46,018 bases of DNA, from NCBI GenBank assembly GCA_913051785.1, contig CAJXCK010000007.1:1-46018 (forward strand), read 5' to 3'. The notes below the pieces were generated by a model, which worked only from the letters and a program-made list of their open reading frames with translations, was not told the DNA's origin and did not search any database. Of the stretch, positions 17,190 to 27,706 are shown piece by piece. How positions within the stretch are numbered: the stretch's first letter is position 1; each line of letters opens with the position of its first letter. The position numbers were made by a program, and so were the translations under genes. Source of the stretch: an uncultured Gammaproteobacteria bacterium (GTDB lineage Bacteria; Pseudomonadota; Gammaproteobacteria; Pseudomonadales; Azotimanducaceae).

Positions 17190-18542
17190 TCAAAGAATAA
17201 AGCGTGAAAGATCGTCTTTTTTCGATATATCTTCAAGTTGCTCGTCAACATAGTGCGAGTCAATTTCCAACACGTTCCCGTTTTCCTCAACGCAGTCGAA
17301 TGAGATCGATTCGAGAAGCTTCTCCATTATTGTGTGTAGGCGTCGAGCGCCTATATTCTCTATCTGATTGTTAAAATCTTGCGCTAGGGCCGCGATTCGT
17401 TTGACTCCGCAAGGTTTGAATTCGACTTTCACACCCTCAACGGCGAGCAACTGTTCATATTGCCGACACAAGCTGTTTTTTGGTTCAGTAAGGATTCGCT
17501 CGAATTCTTGTTCTCCAAGAGAGCTAAGCTCAACACGGACTGGAAGCCGGCCCTGCAATTCTGGTGCTAGGTCGGATGGCTTCGCCAAATGAAAAGCTCC
17601 CGATGCAATAAATAAAATATGGTCTGTTCGAACCACCCCATATTTAGTTGACACAGAGCAACCTTCGATGAGCGGAAGGAGATCTCTTTGTACCCCTTCC
17701 CGAGAAATTCCAGCATTGTGCGATTCATTAGACTGTGCGACTTTATCTAATTCATCGATAAAAACGATACCCGTTTGTTCCGTTATTTTTAAAGCTTGTT
17801 GTTTCGTCTGCTCTTCGTCTAAAAGTTTTGTTGCCTCTTCGTCCTTTATTTTCTCAAAAGCTCTGGCAACGCTCATTTTTGCCTTCCTTGGTTTACCGAA
17901 GTTGGTGGAGCTAAACATTTGTTGTAGTTGGCTGGTCATTTCCTCCAGCCCCGGTGGAGCCATAATTTCAACTCCTAAGGCAGTGTTGCTCAATTCGACC
18001 TCAATTTCTTTTTCGTCTAGAGCGCCCTCTCGCAGCTTCTTCCTGAAAACTTGCCTGCTTGACGATTCTTGTCCTTCGCCCTGCTCCATAGCTTGTGAAC
18101 CGGGTATAAGAGCATCGAGAATTCTTTCCTCAGCGAGTTCTATAATTAAGGCATCCGCCTCACGAACTTTTTCTGCACGAACTAGCCTGAAAGCTGCCTC
18201 CACTAGATCACGCACAATTGACTCGACGTCTCTTCCGACATAGCCCACTTCAGTGAATTTGGTTGCGTCTACCTTGATAAATGGAGCTTTCGCTAATTTT
18301 GCCAGTTTTCGGGCAAGTTCGGTTTTACCTACACCTGTCGGGCCAATCATCAGTATGTTTTTAGGTTGAATTTCTGCCTGCATCTCCTCCGAAAGTTGCA
18401 TTCTGCGCCAGCGGTTTCTTAGAGCAATAGCTAGCGCTACTTTTGCCGATCTTTGTCCAATAATGTGCTTGTCTAATTCCTCAACGATTTGTTGGGGCTT
18501 TAGAATTTCTATAAAACCATTGGTTTCTGGTATCGGAATCAT
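17190..18542 (-). CDS. hslU: HslU, ATPase subunit of the HslVU protease
   Basis: AAA+ unfoldase feeding HslV, 450 residues. Walker [10 protein letters not shown] (about 67-75), the pore-loop motif [12 protein letters not shown], an inserted I domain (about 110-240), Walker [11 protein letters not shown], and sensor regions [14 protein letters not shown] and [16 protein letters not shown]. The C-terminal residues SRFIL resemble the tail that docks into HslV. It lies 12 bases after hslV. Start ATG 18542. Confidence 0.97.
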   Translation of the reverse strand: MIPIPETNGFIEILKPQQIVEELDKHIIGQRSAKVALAIALRNRWRRMQLSEEMQAEIQPKNILMIGPTGVGKTELARKLAKLAKAPFIKVDATKFTEVGYVGRDVESIVRDLVEAAFRLVRAEKVREADALIIELAEERILDALIPGSQAMEQGEGQESSSRQVFRKKLREGALDEKEIEVELSNTALGVEIMAPPGLEEMTSQLQQMFSSTNFGKPRKAKMSVARAFEKIKDEEATKLLDEEQTKQQALKITEQTGIVFIDELDKVAQSNESHNAGISREGVQRDLLPLIEGCSVSTKYGVVRTDHILFIASGAFHLAKPSDLAPELQGRLPVRVELSSLGEQEFERILTEPKNSLCRQYEQLLAVEGVKVEFKPCGVKRIAALAQDFNNQIENIGARRLHTIMEKLLESISFDCVEENGNVLEIDSHYVDEQLEDISKKDDLSRFIL

Positions 18543-18554
18543 TTGCTGCTCTGC

Positions 18555-19091
18555 TTATGAGAGAGTTTTAATAGTGAAATTTTCATTAGTATAGATGCAG
18601 ATGCTAGCAGCGATTTTCATTGATTTTTCCACAATTTCGGCTGCACCAAGTTGAGTTTCATTAATAAGAGCGTTTGCAGCCGATCGCGCGTAGCCAGCGC
18701 CGGATCCTATAGCGATTGCATTTTCGCCAGGCTCGATAACGTCTCCGCTGCCGCTCAGGAGCAAAGTCTCATCTTTATCTGCTACGATCATCATCGCTTC
18801 TAGTCGCCGTAAAGCTCTGTCTTTTCTCCACTCTTTTGCTAATTCGACCGCTGCTCGAGCTAATTTGCCGTCGTTCTTTTCGAGGAAATTTTCAAATTTC
18901 TCAAAAAGTGTGAAGGCGTCCGCCGTGCTCCCTGCAAAGCCGGCCAGCACTTTTTCATTAAATAGTGTGCGAACTTTGACCGTATTTGCTTTCATGATCG
19001 CATCGCCCAGAGTAACCTGTCCGTCTCCGCCCATTGCAAGTCCTGTTTCCGTTCTAACACTTAGGATTGTTGTTCCATGAAAAGAATTCAT
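18555..19091 (-). CDS. hslV: HslV, proteolytic subunit of the HslVU protease
   Basis: N-terminal threonine protease of the proteasome fold. The frame is open from TTG 19106, but ATG 19091 gives [13 protein letters not shown]. The catalytic Thr is then preceded by a short five-residue propeptide after Met (NSFHG), as in several beta- and gammaproteobacterial HslV proteins, instead of the E. coli-type MTTIVSVR. Also visible are [29 protein letters not shown] and [16 protein letters not shown]. It should form a double hexamer with HslU, encoded next. Confidence 0.96.
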   Translation of the reverse strand: MNSFHGTTILSVRTETGLAMGGDGQVTLGDAIMKANTVKVRTLFNEKVLAGFAGSTADAFTLFEKFENFLEKNDGKLARAAVELAKEWRKDRALRRLEAMMIVADKDETLLLSGSGDVIEPGENAIAIGSGAGYARSAANALINETQLGAAEIVEKSMKIAASICIYTNENFTIKTLS

Positions 19092-19124
19092 TTTGCTTAT
19101 TCTCAAATAACTTTGTTTGTTGGC

Positions 19125-19697
19125 TCAGTTCGTTTTTTTCTCTTTCAAAAGGATGGCTGCGAGGTTTTTCTCTCTTAGTTTTGTCATAGCCCTATCAGCT
19201 TCAACTTTCCGGTCGAAAGGCCCAATCAAGACTCGATACCAGTTTTCTCCGTTTATTTTAGAATGCTTAGTGGTCGCCTCCATACCAGCGAGTAAAAGCT
19301 CAGCTCTGAGTTGATCAGCTTTTCCCTTCTCTGATAAAGAGGCAGCTTGGATCCTGTATGTCTGAAAAAGCTGCATCTCTGCCTCAGGCGATTTGTAAAC
19401 ACCAGCATCCCCTTTTATCTCGCTTGATTTTAGTTTTTTGTCGAATTCGAAACTATCATTCTCGTACATGATCTCTGGCGCGGATGTGCCTTTTTGGGCT
19501 ACTAGATCGATTAGATTCTTAGGGGCAGTTGTTCCGACAAAATAGAAGCCAAAGACGGATAAGAAAACTCCGAAACAACTTCCCCAGAAAAAGTCTCTTA
19601 GCCTTTTGGTTTCTGTACGGGAGTTTTTCTTCCTTTTTACGGCGGGTTTTTGCTTTATTTTTTTCGTCCCAGCCTGCTTGGCGAAGTCTCTAGGCAT
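19125..19697 (-). CDS. SPOR-domain membrane protein, FtsN-like
   Basis: A 190-residue bitopic protein: a Lys/Arg-rich cytosolic N-terminus (1-34), a membrane helix (about 36-54), a linker, and a C-terminal SPOR domain (about 112-185; YRIQAASLSEKGKADQLRAE, WYRVLIGPFDRKVEADRAMT). SPOR domains bind denuded septal peptidoglycan. The location between priA and hslV is where ftsN-like genes sit in Pseudomonas and E. coli, so a division role is likely. The cysteine pair and long linker of E. coli FtsN are absent. argS, often next to it, is missing. Confidence 0.85.
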   Translation of the reverse strand: MPRDFAKQAGTKKIKQKPAVKRKKNSRTETKRLRDFFWGSCFGVFLSVFGFYFVGTTAPKNLIDLVAQKGTSAPEIMYENDSFEFDKKLKSSEIKGDAGVYKSPEAEMQLFQTYRIQAASLSEKGKADQLRAELLLAGMEATTKHSKINGENWYRVLIGPFDRKVEADRAMTKLREKNLAAILLKEKKTN

Positions 19698-19746
19698 CTC
19701 TAGATTCCTGGTTTTTTAACATAATAACACTGCATCCAGTTATTGA

Positions 19747-21912
19747 TCACACAGCATCGTTAGGATCTATGTCGATTGTCCACTTAATATTCCTTTGAGA
19801 TGTTGATGGCACCCATTGCCAAAGGGAATCACGCAACTCTTGAGCGCTGTCCGCCAGCACAATTAACTGAAACCGGTATCGGTTTTCTATCTTACCAAGA
19901 GGTGCTTTTAGCGGTCCGAAAATCTCTAGGCTCTTCTTTTCTTCAGGGCTGGTCGAGAGGATTTTGTCTCGGTAGCGCTCAAGAAATCTATGTGCAGCTT
20001 TATGGTCTGAAGATTCTGATCGTATGATGGCTAACCGCCTAAAGGGTGGAAGCTTTGATTGCGATCGAGTGGCCAATTCCTGTTCAGCAAAATTTGAATA
20101 ACCTTTCTCGACTAGAAGGCGCAGATTTGGGTTGTTCGGTTGATAAGTTTGTATGAGAACCTTGCCTGGGGTCTTTCCCCTTCCTGCTCGGCCAGAGACC
20201 TGCACTAGTGTTTGTGCAGTCCGCTCAGGAGCTTTAAAGTCTGGGCTTAACATCCCTGCATCAGCATTAATTATGCCAACTAGTGTAACTGAGGGAAAAT
20301 GGTGGCCCTTTGCTAGCATCTGCGTACCAATCAATACGAGTGGCTTGTCTTCTTCGATCGCCCCTAACAAAGTTGACAAAGACTTCAGTGACTTAGAAGA
20401 ATCTCGATCGATTCTGAGGACACCTGTGTCGGAGAACATTCTCTCGATCGCAAGCTCTATTCTTTGTGTCCCCGCACCCAAGGGAATCAGCTTGTTAGAA
20501 TTGCACCGGATGCATTCTGTCGGAGCTGAGTAAGTCCTCTCGCAAGAGTGACATGCAAGTTGTTTTGGCGAATGATGGAGTATTAGCTTGGCATCACAAT
20601 CCGCGCACTGAAATTGATATCCACAGTTTTTGCAAATCACGGAAGGTGAAAAGCCTCTGCGATTTATGTACAGCAAAGCTTGTTGTCTTTTTTCGATACA
20701 ACCTCTTATCGCCTTGATCAGAGAATGTGATAGGCCGTCTATTTGATTCTCTTCGCGCATATCCAATACCTCGATTTTGGGCAAGTTAGCTGGCCCAAAT
20801 CGACTCTTGATGGATAGCAATATGTATCGACCCAGTTTCTGATTCTGAATAGATTCTAGGGATGGCGTTGCTGAACCCAATACGAGAGGTATACCAAGGT
20901 CTTTGGAGCGTTTTACGGCCAAGTCCCTAGCTGAATACTTGAGCCCCTCACTTTGTTTATAAGAGGTATCATGCTCCTCATCGACAATGATGAGACTTAA
21001 ATTTGCGAATGGAGCAAGAATTGATGATCGCGTTCCTAATACAACTCGCGAAACACCGTGTTTGCACTTGATCCACTCATCTAGCTTTTGCTTTGGGGGT
21101 AATGAAGAATGCAAGATTCCGCAGTCGCCGAACCTATCTCTAAATCTTTGCAGGTTTTGAGGGGTAAGATTGATTTCTGGGACCAAGACGAGAGCTTGAC
21201 CATTATTTTTGGAGATGGCGCGCTCTATTGTCTGTAAATATACCTCTGTCTTTCCGCTACCAGTAATTCCTTCCAGTAAAAAAGTTTGATGAGTACCTAA
21301 ATAAGAGCAGATGTTGTCAATCGCTAATTTTTGCTCTTGCGTAGGTTTAGGCTGAACTATTTGGCTCAAATAATCCGTCTTCGTCGCTGCCTGACAAATT
21401 ATGCCTTTCCGCTCAAGAGTTTTTATAGTCGCTCTACTAAACCCCTCTTGCACCAACGTTTCAGTTGATGCGCCAGGGTTTTCTTTAAGATAAAAGAATA
21501 AATTAGTCTGCGACTGGGCTCTTTTATTTTCGAAGCTAAGATCCTTCAGTTCCCAGCGATTTGAATCGGACAGTCGAAGCGGTTTCCCTTTTCTTAAAAA
21601 TGAGGGAAGCATCGAAAACAGCACCTCTCCAAGAGGATAAATATAATACTGACTGATCCAATGGGCGAAGTTCATCATATTGGGAGATATGACTGGCTCA
21701 GTATCTAGAATTTTACTAATGCTTTTCAGGTCGGTTCGTTTGGACATTATTCGCGTCTGAATACAAATTCCGATTTCTTCTCTAGACTTTCCAAACGGAA
21801 CAGCGACTCTGCCTCCAATGCATGGAGTTTCTTGTGCGGGATGGATTGAATATTCGTATGTCGAGTAAATCGGTCTCGGCACGGCTACTTTTATTACCGG
21901 AGTTACAGTCAT
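19747..21912 (-). CDS. priA: Primosomal replication restart helicase PriA
   Basis: A 3'-5' superfamily 2 helicase that reloads the replisome at stalled forks, 721 residues. An N-terminal 3'-DNA-binding domain (PRPIYSTYEYSI, GGRVAVPFGKS) precedes Walker A EGITGSGKTEVYL, the DEEH box in IIVDEEHDTSYKQ, and the zinc-binding cysteines in CKNCGYQFQCADC and CHSCERTY...CIRC. Helicase motifs LLYINRRG, IGTQMLAKG and QVSGRAGR follow. Start ATG 21912. It is divergent from the M48 protease gene. Confidence 0.97.
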   Translation of the reverse strand: MTVTPVIKVAVPRPIYSTYEYSIHPAQETPCIGGRVAVPFGKSREEIGICIQTRIMSKRTDLKSISKILDTEPVISPNMMNFAHWISQYYIYPLGEVLFSMLPSFLRKGKPLRLSDSNRWELKDLSFENKRAQSQTNLFFYLKENPGASTETLVQEGFSRATIKTLERKGIICQAATKTDYLSQIVQPKPTQEQKLAIDNICSYLGTHQTFLLEGITGSGKTEVYLQTIERAISKNNGQALVLVPEINLTPQNLQRFRDRFGDCGILHSSLPPKQKLDEWIKCKHGVSRVVLGTRSSILAPFANLSLIIVDEEHDTSYKQSEGLKYSARDLAVKRSKDLGIPLVLGSATPSLESIQNQKLGRYILLSIKSRFGPANLPKIEVLDMREENQIDGLSHSLIKAIRGCIEKRQQALLYINRRGFSPSVICKNCGYQFQCADCDAKLILHHSPKQLACHSCERTYSAPTECIRCNSNKLIPLGAGTQRIELAIERMFSDTGVLRIDRDSSKSLKSLSTLLGAIEEDKPLVLIGTQMLAKGHHFPSVTLVGIINADAGMLSPDFKAPERTAQTLVQVSGRAGRGKTPGKVLIQTYQPNNPNLRLLVEKGYSNFAEQELATRSQSKLPPFRRLAIIRSESSDHKAAHRFLERYRDKILSTSPEEKKSLEIFGPLKAPLGKIENRYRFQLIVLADSAQELRDSLWQWVPSTSQRNIKWTIDIDPNDAV

Positions 21913-22039
21913 AGTTTTATTCTAGGCCTTGCGGACTAGCGTTAATAGTTACCTCTATAATTTTTCAAAAATCTTCCCTTACAACCCCTTTTTGCTATGA
22001 TTCTGCTCCCCGAGATACATCACAAGGCGCCTTGGTATT

Positions 22040-23425
22040 TTGAAGGTAAGAAGGCTTTTAACGGTCCTGCTATTGATAAGCTTTTTGCCGTCATCTCTGC
22101 GGGCGGGACCCGGAGCTGAAATTTACAATGAACTCCTCGAGAAAGACTTAATCTATCCGGACCTCGAATGGCAGGCCTATGTTTCAGAACTCGGGGAGAG
22201 GTTGCTAGATTCAATCGAAGGGGTGGAACAAACTTATACATTCACCGTTGTAGATCAGTCACTGGTTAATGCCTGGGCAACTCCTGACGCCTATATTTTT
22301 GTAACGAGAGGCATTCTGTCTTTCTTATCAACCGAAGATGAGTTGGCTGCGGTTCTTGGCCACGAGATCGGCCATGTTGTAGGAAAACACTCAAAGCGAT
22401 CTGTAAGCAACAAAAGATTAGGGACTGCATTGGGGCTTCTTGGTGCTCTAGCAACCGGTTCAGGTTCGACAATTACCCTTGCCAATTCGCTTGCCGGCGC
22501 ATCGATCGCGAGCTACGGTCGTCAATACGAACTCGAAGCGGATCAGTTTGGCGCGAGTTTATTAAATAAGGCCGGATACGATCCGTTGGCCGCTTTAAAT
22601 GCAATCATGGTTCTCCAAGACCATGATTCTTTCCAAAAAAAAGTGATGAACAGGCCAACGATTTACCATGGTCTACTTGGAAGCCACCCTGCCCACAGAA
22701 AGCGGTTGCATTCATTAGGTAACAAAGAGCGCGAAGCCCAAGAAAACGGCGCGGAATACTTGCGAGACTACCTATCTATGCTAGATGGGCTTGTCTTTGG
22801 CGATGGCAGCTCGACAGGGATCTTGACCGAAGGAACCTACTACCACACTAATTTGAGGTTAAAGTTTTCATTGCCAGACGACTGGACAGTTCGGTCGGGT
22901 GCGAGACAGATAATGCTCGAGGATACTCAGGGGGCTAGGACTGTGACAATAGGCAGAAGCGCCTTGCCGACAGAGAATCAAACCCCAGAAGAGTATATAA
23001 AAGAAACCTTAGGGCGAGATGACGTCGTTTCTGGCGAAATGCTTGAAATTGGCACTTATCAGGGTTACTTGGGGGAAATTGAAAACAGTGACCCTAACCT
23101 GTCTGCTCGCCTTATGGCCGTTGTTTTCAAAGATCGGGATGTTTTTGTTTTTGATGCAAAGCAGCGGGGTAACCAAGACCTGGAAGATTTTAAGCAGCTC
23201 TTCCTTTCCATTTTACTGTCTATTAAAAGCATGAGTGGCGAAGATAGCCGTTTGATCAACCAGCAGCGATTAGAGCTTGCTTTCGCACAACCTGGCGACA
23301 CATTCGAACAGTTGGCAAAATTCTCTCCTTTGACGAGTAATGCCGCTGAAACTTTGCGGGTAATTAATGGGTTTTTCCCTAATGGCCAGCCTCGAGCCGG
23401 TGACATCTTAAAAATAGTGAAGTAA
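22040..23425 (+). CDS. Exported M48-family metalloprotease (BepA-like) with C-terminal LysM-like region
   Basis: A zinc peptidase of the periplasm, 461 residues. The signal peptide RRLLTVLLLISFLPSSLRA ends near residue 22. Catalytic HEIGH (108-112) with the downstream Glu in YELEADQFG. A mixed domain (about 250-400) follows, then a C-terminal stretch beginning PGDTFEQLAKFS and ending GQPRAGDILKIV, which resembles the LysM-like tail of outer-membrane-quality-control M48 enzymes. It has no TPR like E. coli BepA. Start TTG 22040; no ATG precedes the signal peptide. It is convergent with mrcA after 5 bases. Confidence 0.92.
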   Translation: MKVRRLLTVLLLISFLPSSLRAGPGAEIYNELLEKDLIYPDLEWQAYVSELGERLLDSIEGVEQTYTFTVVDQSLVNAWATPDAYIFVTRGILSFLSTEDELAAVLGHEIGHVVGKHSKRSVSNKRLGTALGLLGALATGSGSTITLANSLAGASIASYGRQYELEADQFGASLLNKAGYDPLAALNAIMVLQDHDSFQKKVMNRPTIYHGLLGSHPAHRKRLHSLGNKEREAQENGAEYLRDYLSMLDGLVFGDGSSTGILTEGTYYHTNLRLKFSLPDDWTVRSGARQIMLEDTQGARTVTIGRSALPTENQTPEEYIKETLGRDDVVSGEMLEIGTYQGYLGEIENSDPNLSARLMAVVFKDRDVFVFDAKQRGNQDLEDFKQLFLSILLSIKSMSGEDSRLINQQRLELAFAQPGDTFEQLAKFSPLTSNAAETLRVINGFFPNGQPRAGDILKIVK

Positions 23426-23430
23426 TTTGG

Positions 23431-25917
23431 TTAGAAGACGTCTACCGCCTTGATAACTGAATCGGAGTTTGAGCCCATGGCTTTATTTGTAAGGCTCGGT
23501 GCATTTTCCGACAGGAAATACTCGAAGGCTCCTGTAGTGTCATTTGGTATAGTTGGCTGTCCGGTCCTAGAATCTATGTAAATTCTTTTGATGCCTGCTG
23601 GTATAGATCGGTCTTTCTCGGGGACGTCCTTTAACGCTTCTTCCATGAAGTCGATCCAAATTGGCAGTGGTATGTTCGAGCCGTAGGCATTTTTGCCGAG
23701 TGGAGCTTGATCGCTGAACCCAACCCAGACGCTTGCGACTATTTCTGAGTTATATCCGTTAAACCAAGTATCTTGGGCATCATCAGTAGTTCCAGTTTTA
23801 CCAGCCAGATCGCTCCTCTTTAATGATCGAGCTCTACGCCCCGTGCCTTTTTGTATTACGTCCTTGAGCATCGAGTCGATGATAAAACTGTTTCTTTCGT
23901 CAATTACCTGCGGAGCAGGTTGGCTTATGGGGTAAAAGGGATTGGGCTCACCGTTTTCCATCGGATCGTTGCTATTTTGTGAGGGCGGGTTTAAAAAGAT
24001 TTCTGACCTTTCTGATAAAAACACGACGTTTCCATCCTGATCTGTCACTTCATCAATGATTCGTGGTTGAACCAGGAAACCACCGTTTGCAATTACCGCA
24101 TAAGCCCTAGCCATATCAATTGGAGCCACTCCCATAGTACCGCCTCCTATGGCAAGCTGAGTGTTCCGTGGGAAGTTCTCACTGCTAAACCCGAATTTAT
24201 CTACGTGGTTTAGAACTTTTCCAGCTCCTACTTCTAGAAGTACGCGAATGGAAACAAGGTTAATTGACTTGAATAAGGCTTCTCTCAGCCTAGTTGGTCC
24301 GTTGTAACGATTATTGTCATTTTCTGGTCGATAATCTGATTCGAGAAGGCGATCCTCGAAAACTAAGGGTGCGTCCATAAAGATTTGAGAGGCACTGATA
24401 TCGTTATCAATGGCGGCAGAGTAAATAAATGGTTTAAACCCTGACCCAGGCTGCCTTGCCGATTGCACCGCATGGTTGTACTGGTTTTGATTAAAATCGA
24501 ATCCGCCTACCAAAGCCTTTATCGCACCATTAGAGGGGTCTAGTGCAACGATTGCGCCCTGTATCTCAGGTCTCTGACTAAACAACCACTGGTTTTTATT
24601 GCCTTTTTTCAGCCTGACAATATCACCGGTCGATACTAGATCTGAAAATCTTTTCGGAACAGGGCCTCTGTTATCAACATCAAGGTATTTTCGAGCCCAT
24701 TTGGAGTCTTTTAGCTCAACGAAATATAGCTGATTGTCCTGCATTAGGACTAATGCGGACTCTCCACCACTATGCATGACTACACCAGGATGCAGCCCTC
24801 CTGCAATGAGTTTTCCCGAGAGCGCCCTTTCACCAAGTCCTTCCGGTACCACTAATGACAAAGGGATTATTGATTCGTTCTGTCTAAACAAGCTACTAAA
24901 AGAGTTTATTTCTTCAAACAGTGACCCAGTAAGTTGCTCCTCAGCTCCTCGGTAGCCATGGTTTTTGTCGTATTTTATAAGTCCTTTGCGAAGCGCACGG
25001 ATGGCCTCACCTTGCAAGTTACTGTCAATCGTAGTCTCTATTCGATAACCGCCCGTATAAAGGTCTTCTGCTATTCCATATGCCTGTTGGCGAACCCATT
25101 CGGCCACGTATGGACTTGGTAGGTCTAATGGTCGAGCATATACTCCTGCCGAAATAGGTTGGGATTTTGCTGCTTCAAACTCTTGCCGTGTTATCGAGTT
25201 CTGGGACAACATTCTGGATAGAACAATATTTCTTCTATTTAATGCCCAAGTCGGCCCATTTATAGGGTTTCCAGCCTCCGGTCTTTGGGGTATTCCGGCG
25301 AGCATAGCTAGTTGCGCCAGGTTTAATTCGCTCAGATTCTTCCCATAGTAAGTGACGGCTGCAGCTTGAGCACCATATGCACGCTTGCCAAAAGGGACCA
25401 AGTTGATATAAAGCTCCAGGATTTCCTGCTTCGTAAGTTCTTCTTCTATCTTTAGCGCTAACAGCATTTCTTTGAATTTCCGCAGAAAGCGTCTCTCGAG
25501 TGTGAAGGACACATTTCGAGCAAGCTGCATCGTAATGGTGCTTGCTCCACTGATGGTATCGTTAAGCCCCAGCATACTTAGAATCAAACCGAAGCTGTCG
25601 TTAGCGAGTGAGATGAAATCTATGCCGCTATGCTCATAGAACCGTTTGTCTTCCGTATTCAATACGGCGGCTATAAAGTCCTCGGGAACCTCATCAAGTT
25701 CAAGAGGTATTAGCCGCCTCTCACCAAATTCAGCCAAAAGCTTCTTGTCAGACGAGTATATTTGTAGTGGCTTCTGCAGCTTGACGTTTCTATAGGTCTC
25801 CGCTGCTGGGGTTTGGGGGTCTAAATAAAGCCCAACTCCGATAATTGAAATCGATATAGCACAAGTGCTCGCCACCAAGCACAATAGACAAATAAGTAAT
25901 ATCGGTTTTCTTCTCAT
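23431..25917 (-). CDS. mrcA: Penicillin-binding protein 1A (bifunctional)
   Basis: Inner-membrane peptidoglycan synthase, 828 residues, with an N-terminal membrane anchor (about 5-31). The glycosyltransferase domain shows NTEDKRFYEHSGIDF, SGASTITMQLARN and KFKEMLLALKIEEELTKQEI. An OB-like insert follows, then the transpeptidase domain: active Ser in RQPGSGFKPFIYSAAI (SxxK), the SxN motif in SINLVS, and AGKTGTTDD. It is divergent from aroK. In Pseudomonas and enterobacteria pilMNOPQ/hofMNOPQ separate these two genes; that block is absent here. Confidence 0.97.
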   Translation of the reverse strand: MRRKPILLICLLCLVASTCAISISIIGVGLYLDPQTPAAETYRNVKLQKPLQIYSSDKKLLAEFGERRLIPLELDEVPEDFIAAVLNTEDKRFYEHSGIDFISLANDSFGLILSMLGLNDTISGASTITMQLARNVSFTLERRFLRKFKEMLLALKIEEELTKQEILELYINLVPFGKRAYGAQAAAVTYYGKNLSELNLAQLAMLAGIPQRPEAGNPINGPTWALNRRNIVLSRMLSQNSITRQEFEAAKSQPISAGVYARPLDLPSPYVAEWVRQQAYGIAEDLYTGGYRIETTIDSNLQGEAIRALRKGLIKYDKNHGYRGAEEQLTGSLFEEINSFSSLFRQNESIIPLSLVVPEGLGERALSGKLIAGGLHPGVVMHSGGESALVLMQDNQLYFVELKDSKWARKYLDVDNRGPVPKRFSDLVSTGDIVRLKKGNKNQWLFSQRPEIQGAIVALDPSNGAIKALVGGFDFNQNQYNHAVQSARQPGSGFKPFIYSAAIDNDISASQIFMDAPLVFEDRLLESDYRPENDNNRYNGPTRLREALFKSINLVSIRVLLEVGAGKVLNHVDKFGFSSENFPRNTQLAIGGGTMGVAPIDMARAYAVIANGGFLVQPRIIDEVTDQDGNVVFLSERSEIFLNPPSQNSNDPMENGEPNPFYPISQPAPQVIDERNSFIIDSMLKDVIQKGTGRRARSLKRSDLAGKTGTTDDAQDTWFNGYNSEIVASVWVGFSDQAPLGKNAYGSNIPLPIWIDFMEEALKDVPEKDRSIPAGIKRIYIDSRTGQPTIPNDTTGAFEYFLSENAPSLTNKAMGSNSDSVIKAVDVF

Positions 25918-26039
25918 AGAGTAAGGGTGAGTTCGTTGTAACTAAACTGAAGTAAATTGCGAACAGTTTACCGATTGATAGTAGTAAGAAAAGTTTTAAA
26001 CCTTTGGTTTATTGCTCTTTGTTTTTTGAGGATATTTTT

Positions 26040-26555
26040 TTGAGCCCAGAGAAGAACGTCGTTCTTATTGGTATGATGGGGGTCGGGAAATCGACGGTGG
26101 GCAGAAATCTTTCTATCGCCTTGAAGAAAGATTTTTTTGACTCCGATAAAGAGATTGAACTCAACTGTGGGGCCTCGATATCGTGGATTTTCGATGTAGA
26201 GGGAGAGGCTGGATTTCGCAGGAGAGAATCGGAGGCGATAGCAAAGATATGTTTAGGGGAAAATATCGTCCTCGCGACCGGAGGTGGAGCTGTTGTCAGT
26301 GAAGGAAACAGGCGTATCTTATCTGATTTTGGCTGTGTGGTTTTTCTAAGCGGCTCAGTCGAGCTCATTTTGTCACGAACTGAGCATGACAAAAGCAGAC
26401 CGCTTTTGCAGGGGTCCGATCGTGCAGGAACTATCTCTCGACTTCTGTCTGAGCGGACTCCATATTATTCAGGATTGGCTGATCTGACCTTAGACGTAGC
26501 CGACCTTGGTACAGAAAAAACTGTGAATAACATTATCGACTTTATTGAGAGGTAA
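26040..26555 (+). CDS. aroK: Shikimate kinase AroK
   Basis: Phosphorylates shikimate in chorismate synthesis, 171 residues from TTG 26040. P-loop GMMGVGKST, shikimate-binding Asp in DSDKEIE and Arg in GEAGFRRRESEAI, the ATGGGAV motif, and the lid Arg in KSRPLL. The open frame extends 12 codons further to TTG 26004. GAGGA placed eight bases before 26040 and the family N-terminus (SPEKNVVLIGMMG) favour the inner start. aroB follows after 47 bases. Confidence 0.96.
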   Translation: MSPEKNVVLIGMMGVGKSTVGRNLSIALKKDFFDSDKEIELNCGASISWIFDVEGEAGFRRRESEAIAKICLGENIVLATGGGAVVSEGNRRILSDFGCVVFLSGSVELILSRTEHDKSRPLLQGSDRAGTISRLLSERTPYYSGLADLTLDVADLGTEKTVNNIIDFIER

Positions 26556-26602
26556 TAGGTGGAATGAGCAATTGACGACCAGCATTAATCTTGTGAGATA
26601 AG

Positions 26603-27703
26603 ATGGAAAAGGTTCAGGTAGATATACCGGGTAGTAGTTATCCAATTTTGATAAGGCATGGGGCTTTAGGTGACTCGGACTGGTTGAGAACGCATTTGTC
26701 TCCTTCTCTGGAAAGTAATCAATTAGCACTAATCTCAAACGAAATCGTCGCACCTCTATACTCCGACCTGTTACTTGACGCTTTGTCCGCTTATGAGGTC
26801 GATACTTTTATCTTGCCCGATGGCGAAATGCACAAAAATATATCGAGTTACGAAAAGATCATGAATTTCTTAATCAGAAAGCGGAAAAATAGGTCGTGCA
26901 CACTTATTGCTCTTGGGGGAGGTGTTGTCGGTGATTTGGTCGGTTTTGCAGCGGCAACCTATCAAAGGGGTGTTCCGTTTGTACAGGTGCCAACCACACT
27001 CCTTGCTCAAGTAGATTCGTCGGTTGGGGGCAAAACGGGGATCAATCATTCAGATGGAAAGAATATGGTTGGGTCCTTTTATCAACCAAAACTCGTCATT
27101 GCCGACAGTCATGTATTGAGTTCGCTCCCAGATAGACAGTTTGCTGCAGGTCTTGCTGAAGTCGTTAAATATGCCGTTATAGAAGGTGAATCATTTTTTA
27201 GTTTCTTAGAAACAAACGCTGCTTCAATAAGGTCAAGAAGTCCGCAAGTTCTGGAAACAATTATCAAGAGATGCTGTGAGATTAAGGCGAATATAGTAGC
27301 TAGGGATGAAAAGGAAGCAGGTCTGCGCGCGGTTTTGAACTTCGGCCATACGTTTGGCCACGCTTTAGAATTGTTAGGGAGATATAGTGAGTGGTTACAT
27401 GGGGAAGCCATATCGATAGGCATGTTGATGGCGGCACGTGTTTCTAACAAGGAACTTGGGTTCCCCAGGGAGCAAGAGCAGAGGTTATTTGATCTTTTGA
27501 AGGAGTTTAATCTGCCAGTGGCGGCGAGAGGAGAGACTAGTCCAAGTATCAGCGCTAATGAACTGATAGAGGCGATGGGTATGGATAAGAAAACTGTAGA
27601 AGGAGAGATGAATTTCGTTCTGACAAAGGGTTTCGGGGATGTGCTTACAAAGCAAAAGGTCGGGAACGACCGTATAGCTGAAGAGGTACAATCTTTTCTC
27701 TAG
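26603..27703 (+). CDS. aroB: 3-dehydroquinate synthase AroB
   Basis: NAD- and metal-dependent cyclase forming the first ring of the shikimate pathway, 366 residues. Motifs: [68 protein letters not shown], and the metal ligands in [11 protein letters not shown] and [11 protein letters not shown]. Start ATG 26603. It is paired with aroK and convergent with gltD after 3 bases. Confidence 0.97.
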   Translation: MEKVQVDIPGSSYPILIRHGALGDSDWLRTHLSPSLESNQLALISNEIVAPLYSDLLLDALSAYEVDTFILPDGEMHKNISSYEKIMNFLIRKRKNRSCTLIALGGGVVGDLVGFAAATYQRGVPFVQVPTTLLAQVDSSVGGKTGINHSDGKNMVGSFYQPKLVIADSHVLSSLPDRQFAAGLAEVVKYAVIEGESFFSFLETNAASIRSRSPQVLETIIKRCCEIKANIVARDEKEAGLRAVLNFGHTFGHALELLGRYSEWLHGEAISIGMLMAARVSNKELGFPREQEQRLFDLLKEFNLPVAARGETSPSISANELIEAMGMDKKTVEGEMNFVLTKGFGDVLTKQKVGNDRIAEEVQSFL

Positions 27704-27706
27704 GCC

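Noticed and set aside
17668-18243. 191-codon plus-strand frame across hslU
   Set aside because: It lies opposite a clear HslU with all motifs; its sequence is Ser/Leu-rich low-complexity typical of antisense frames.
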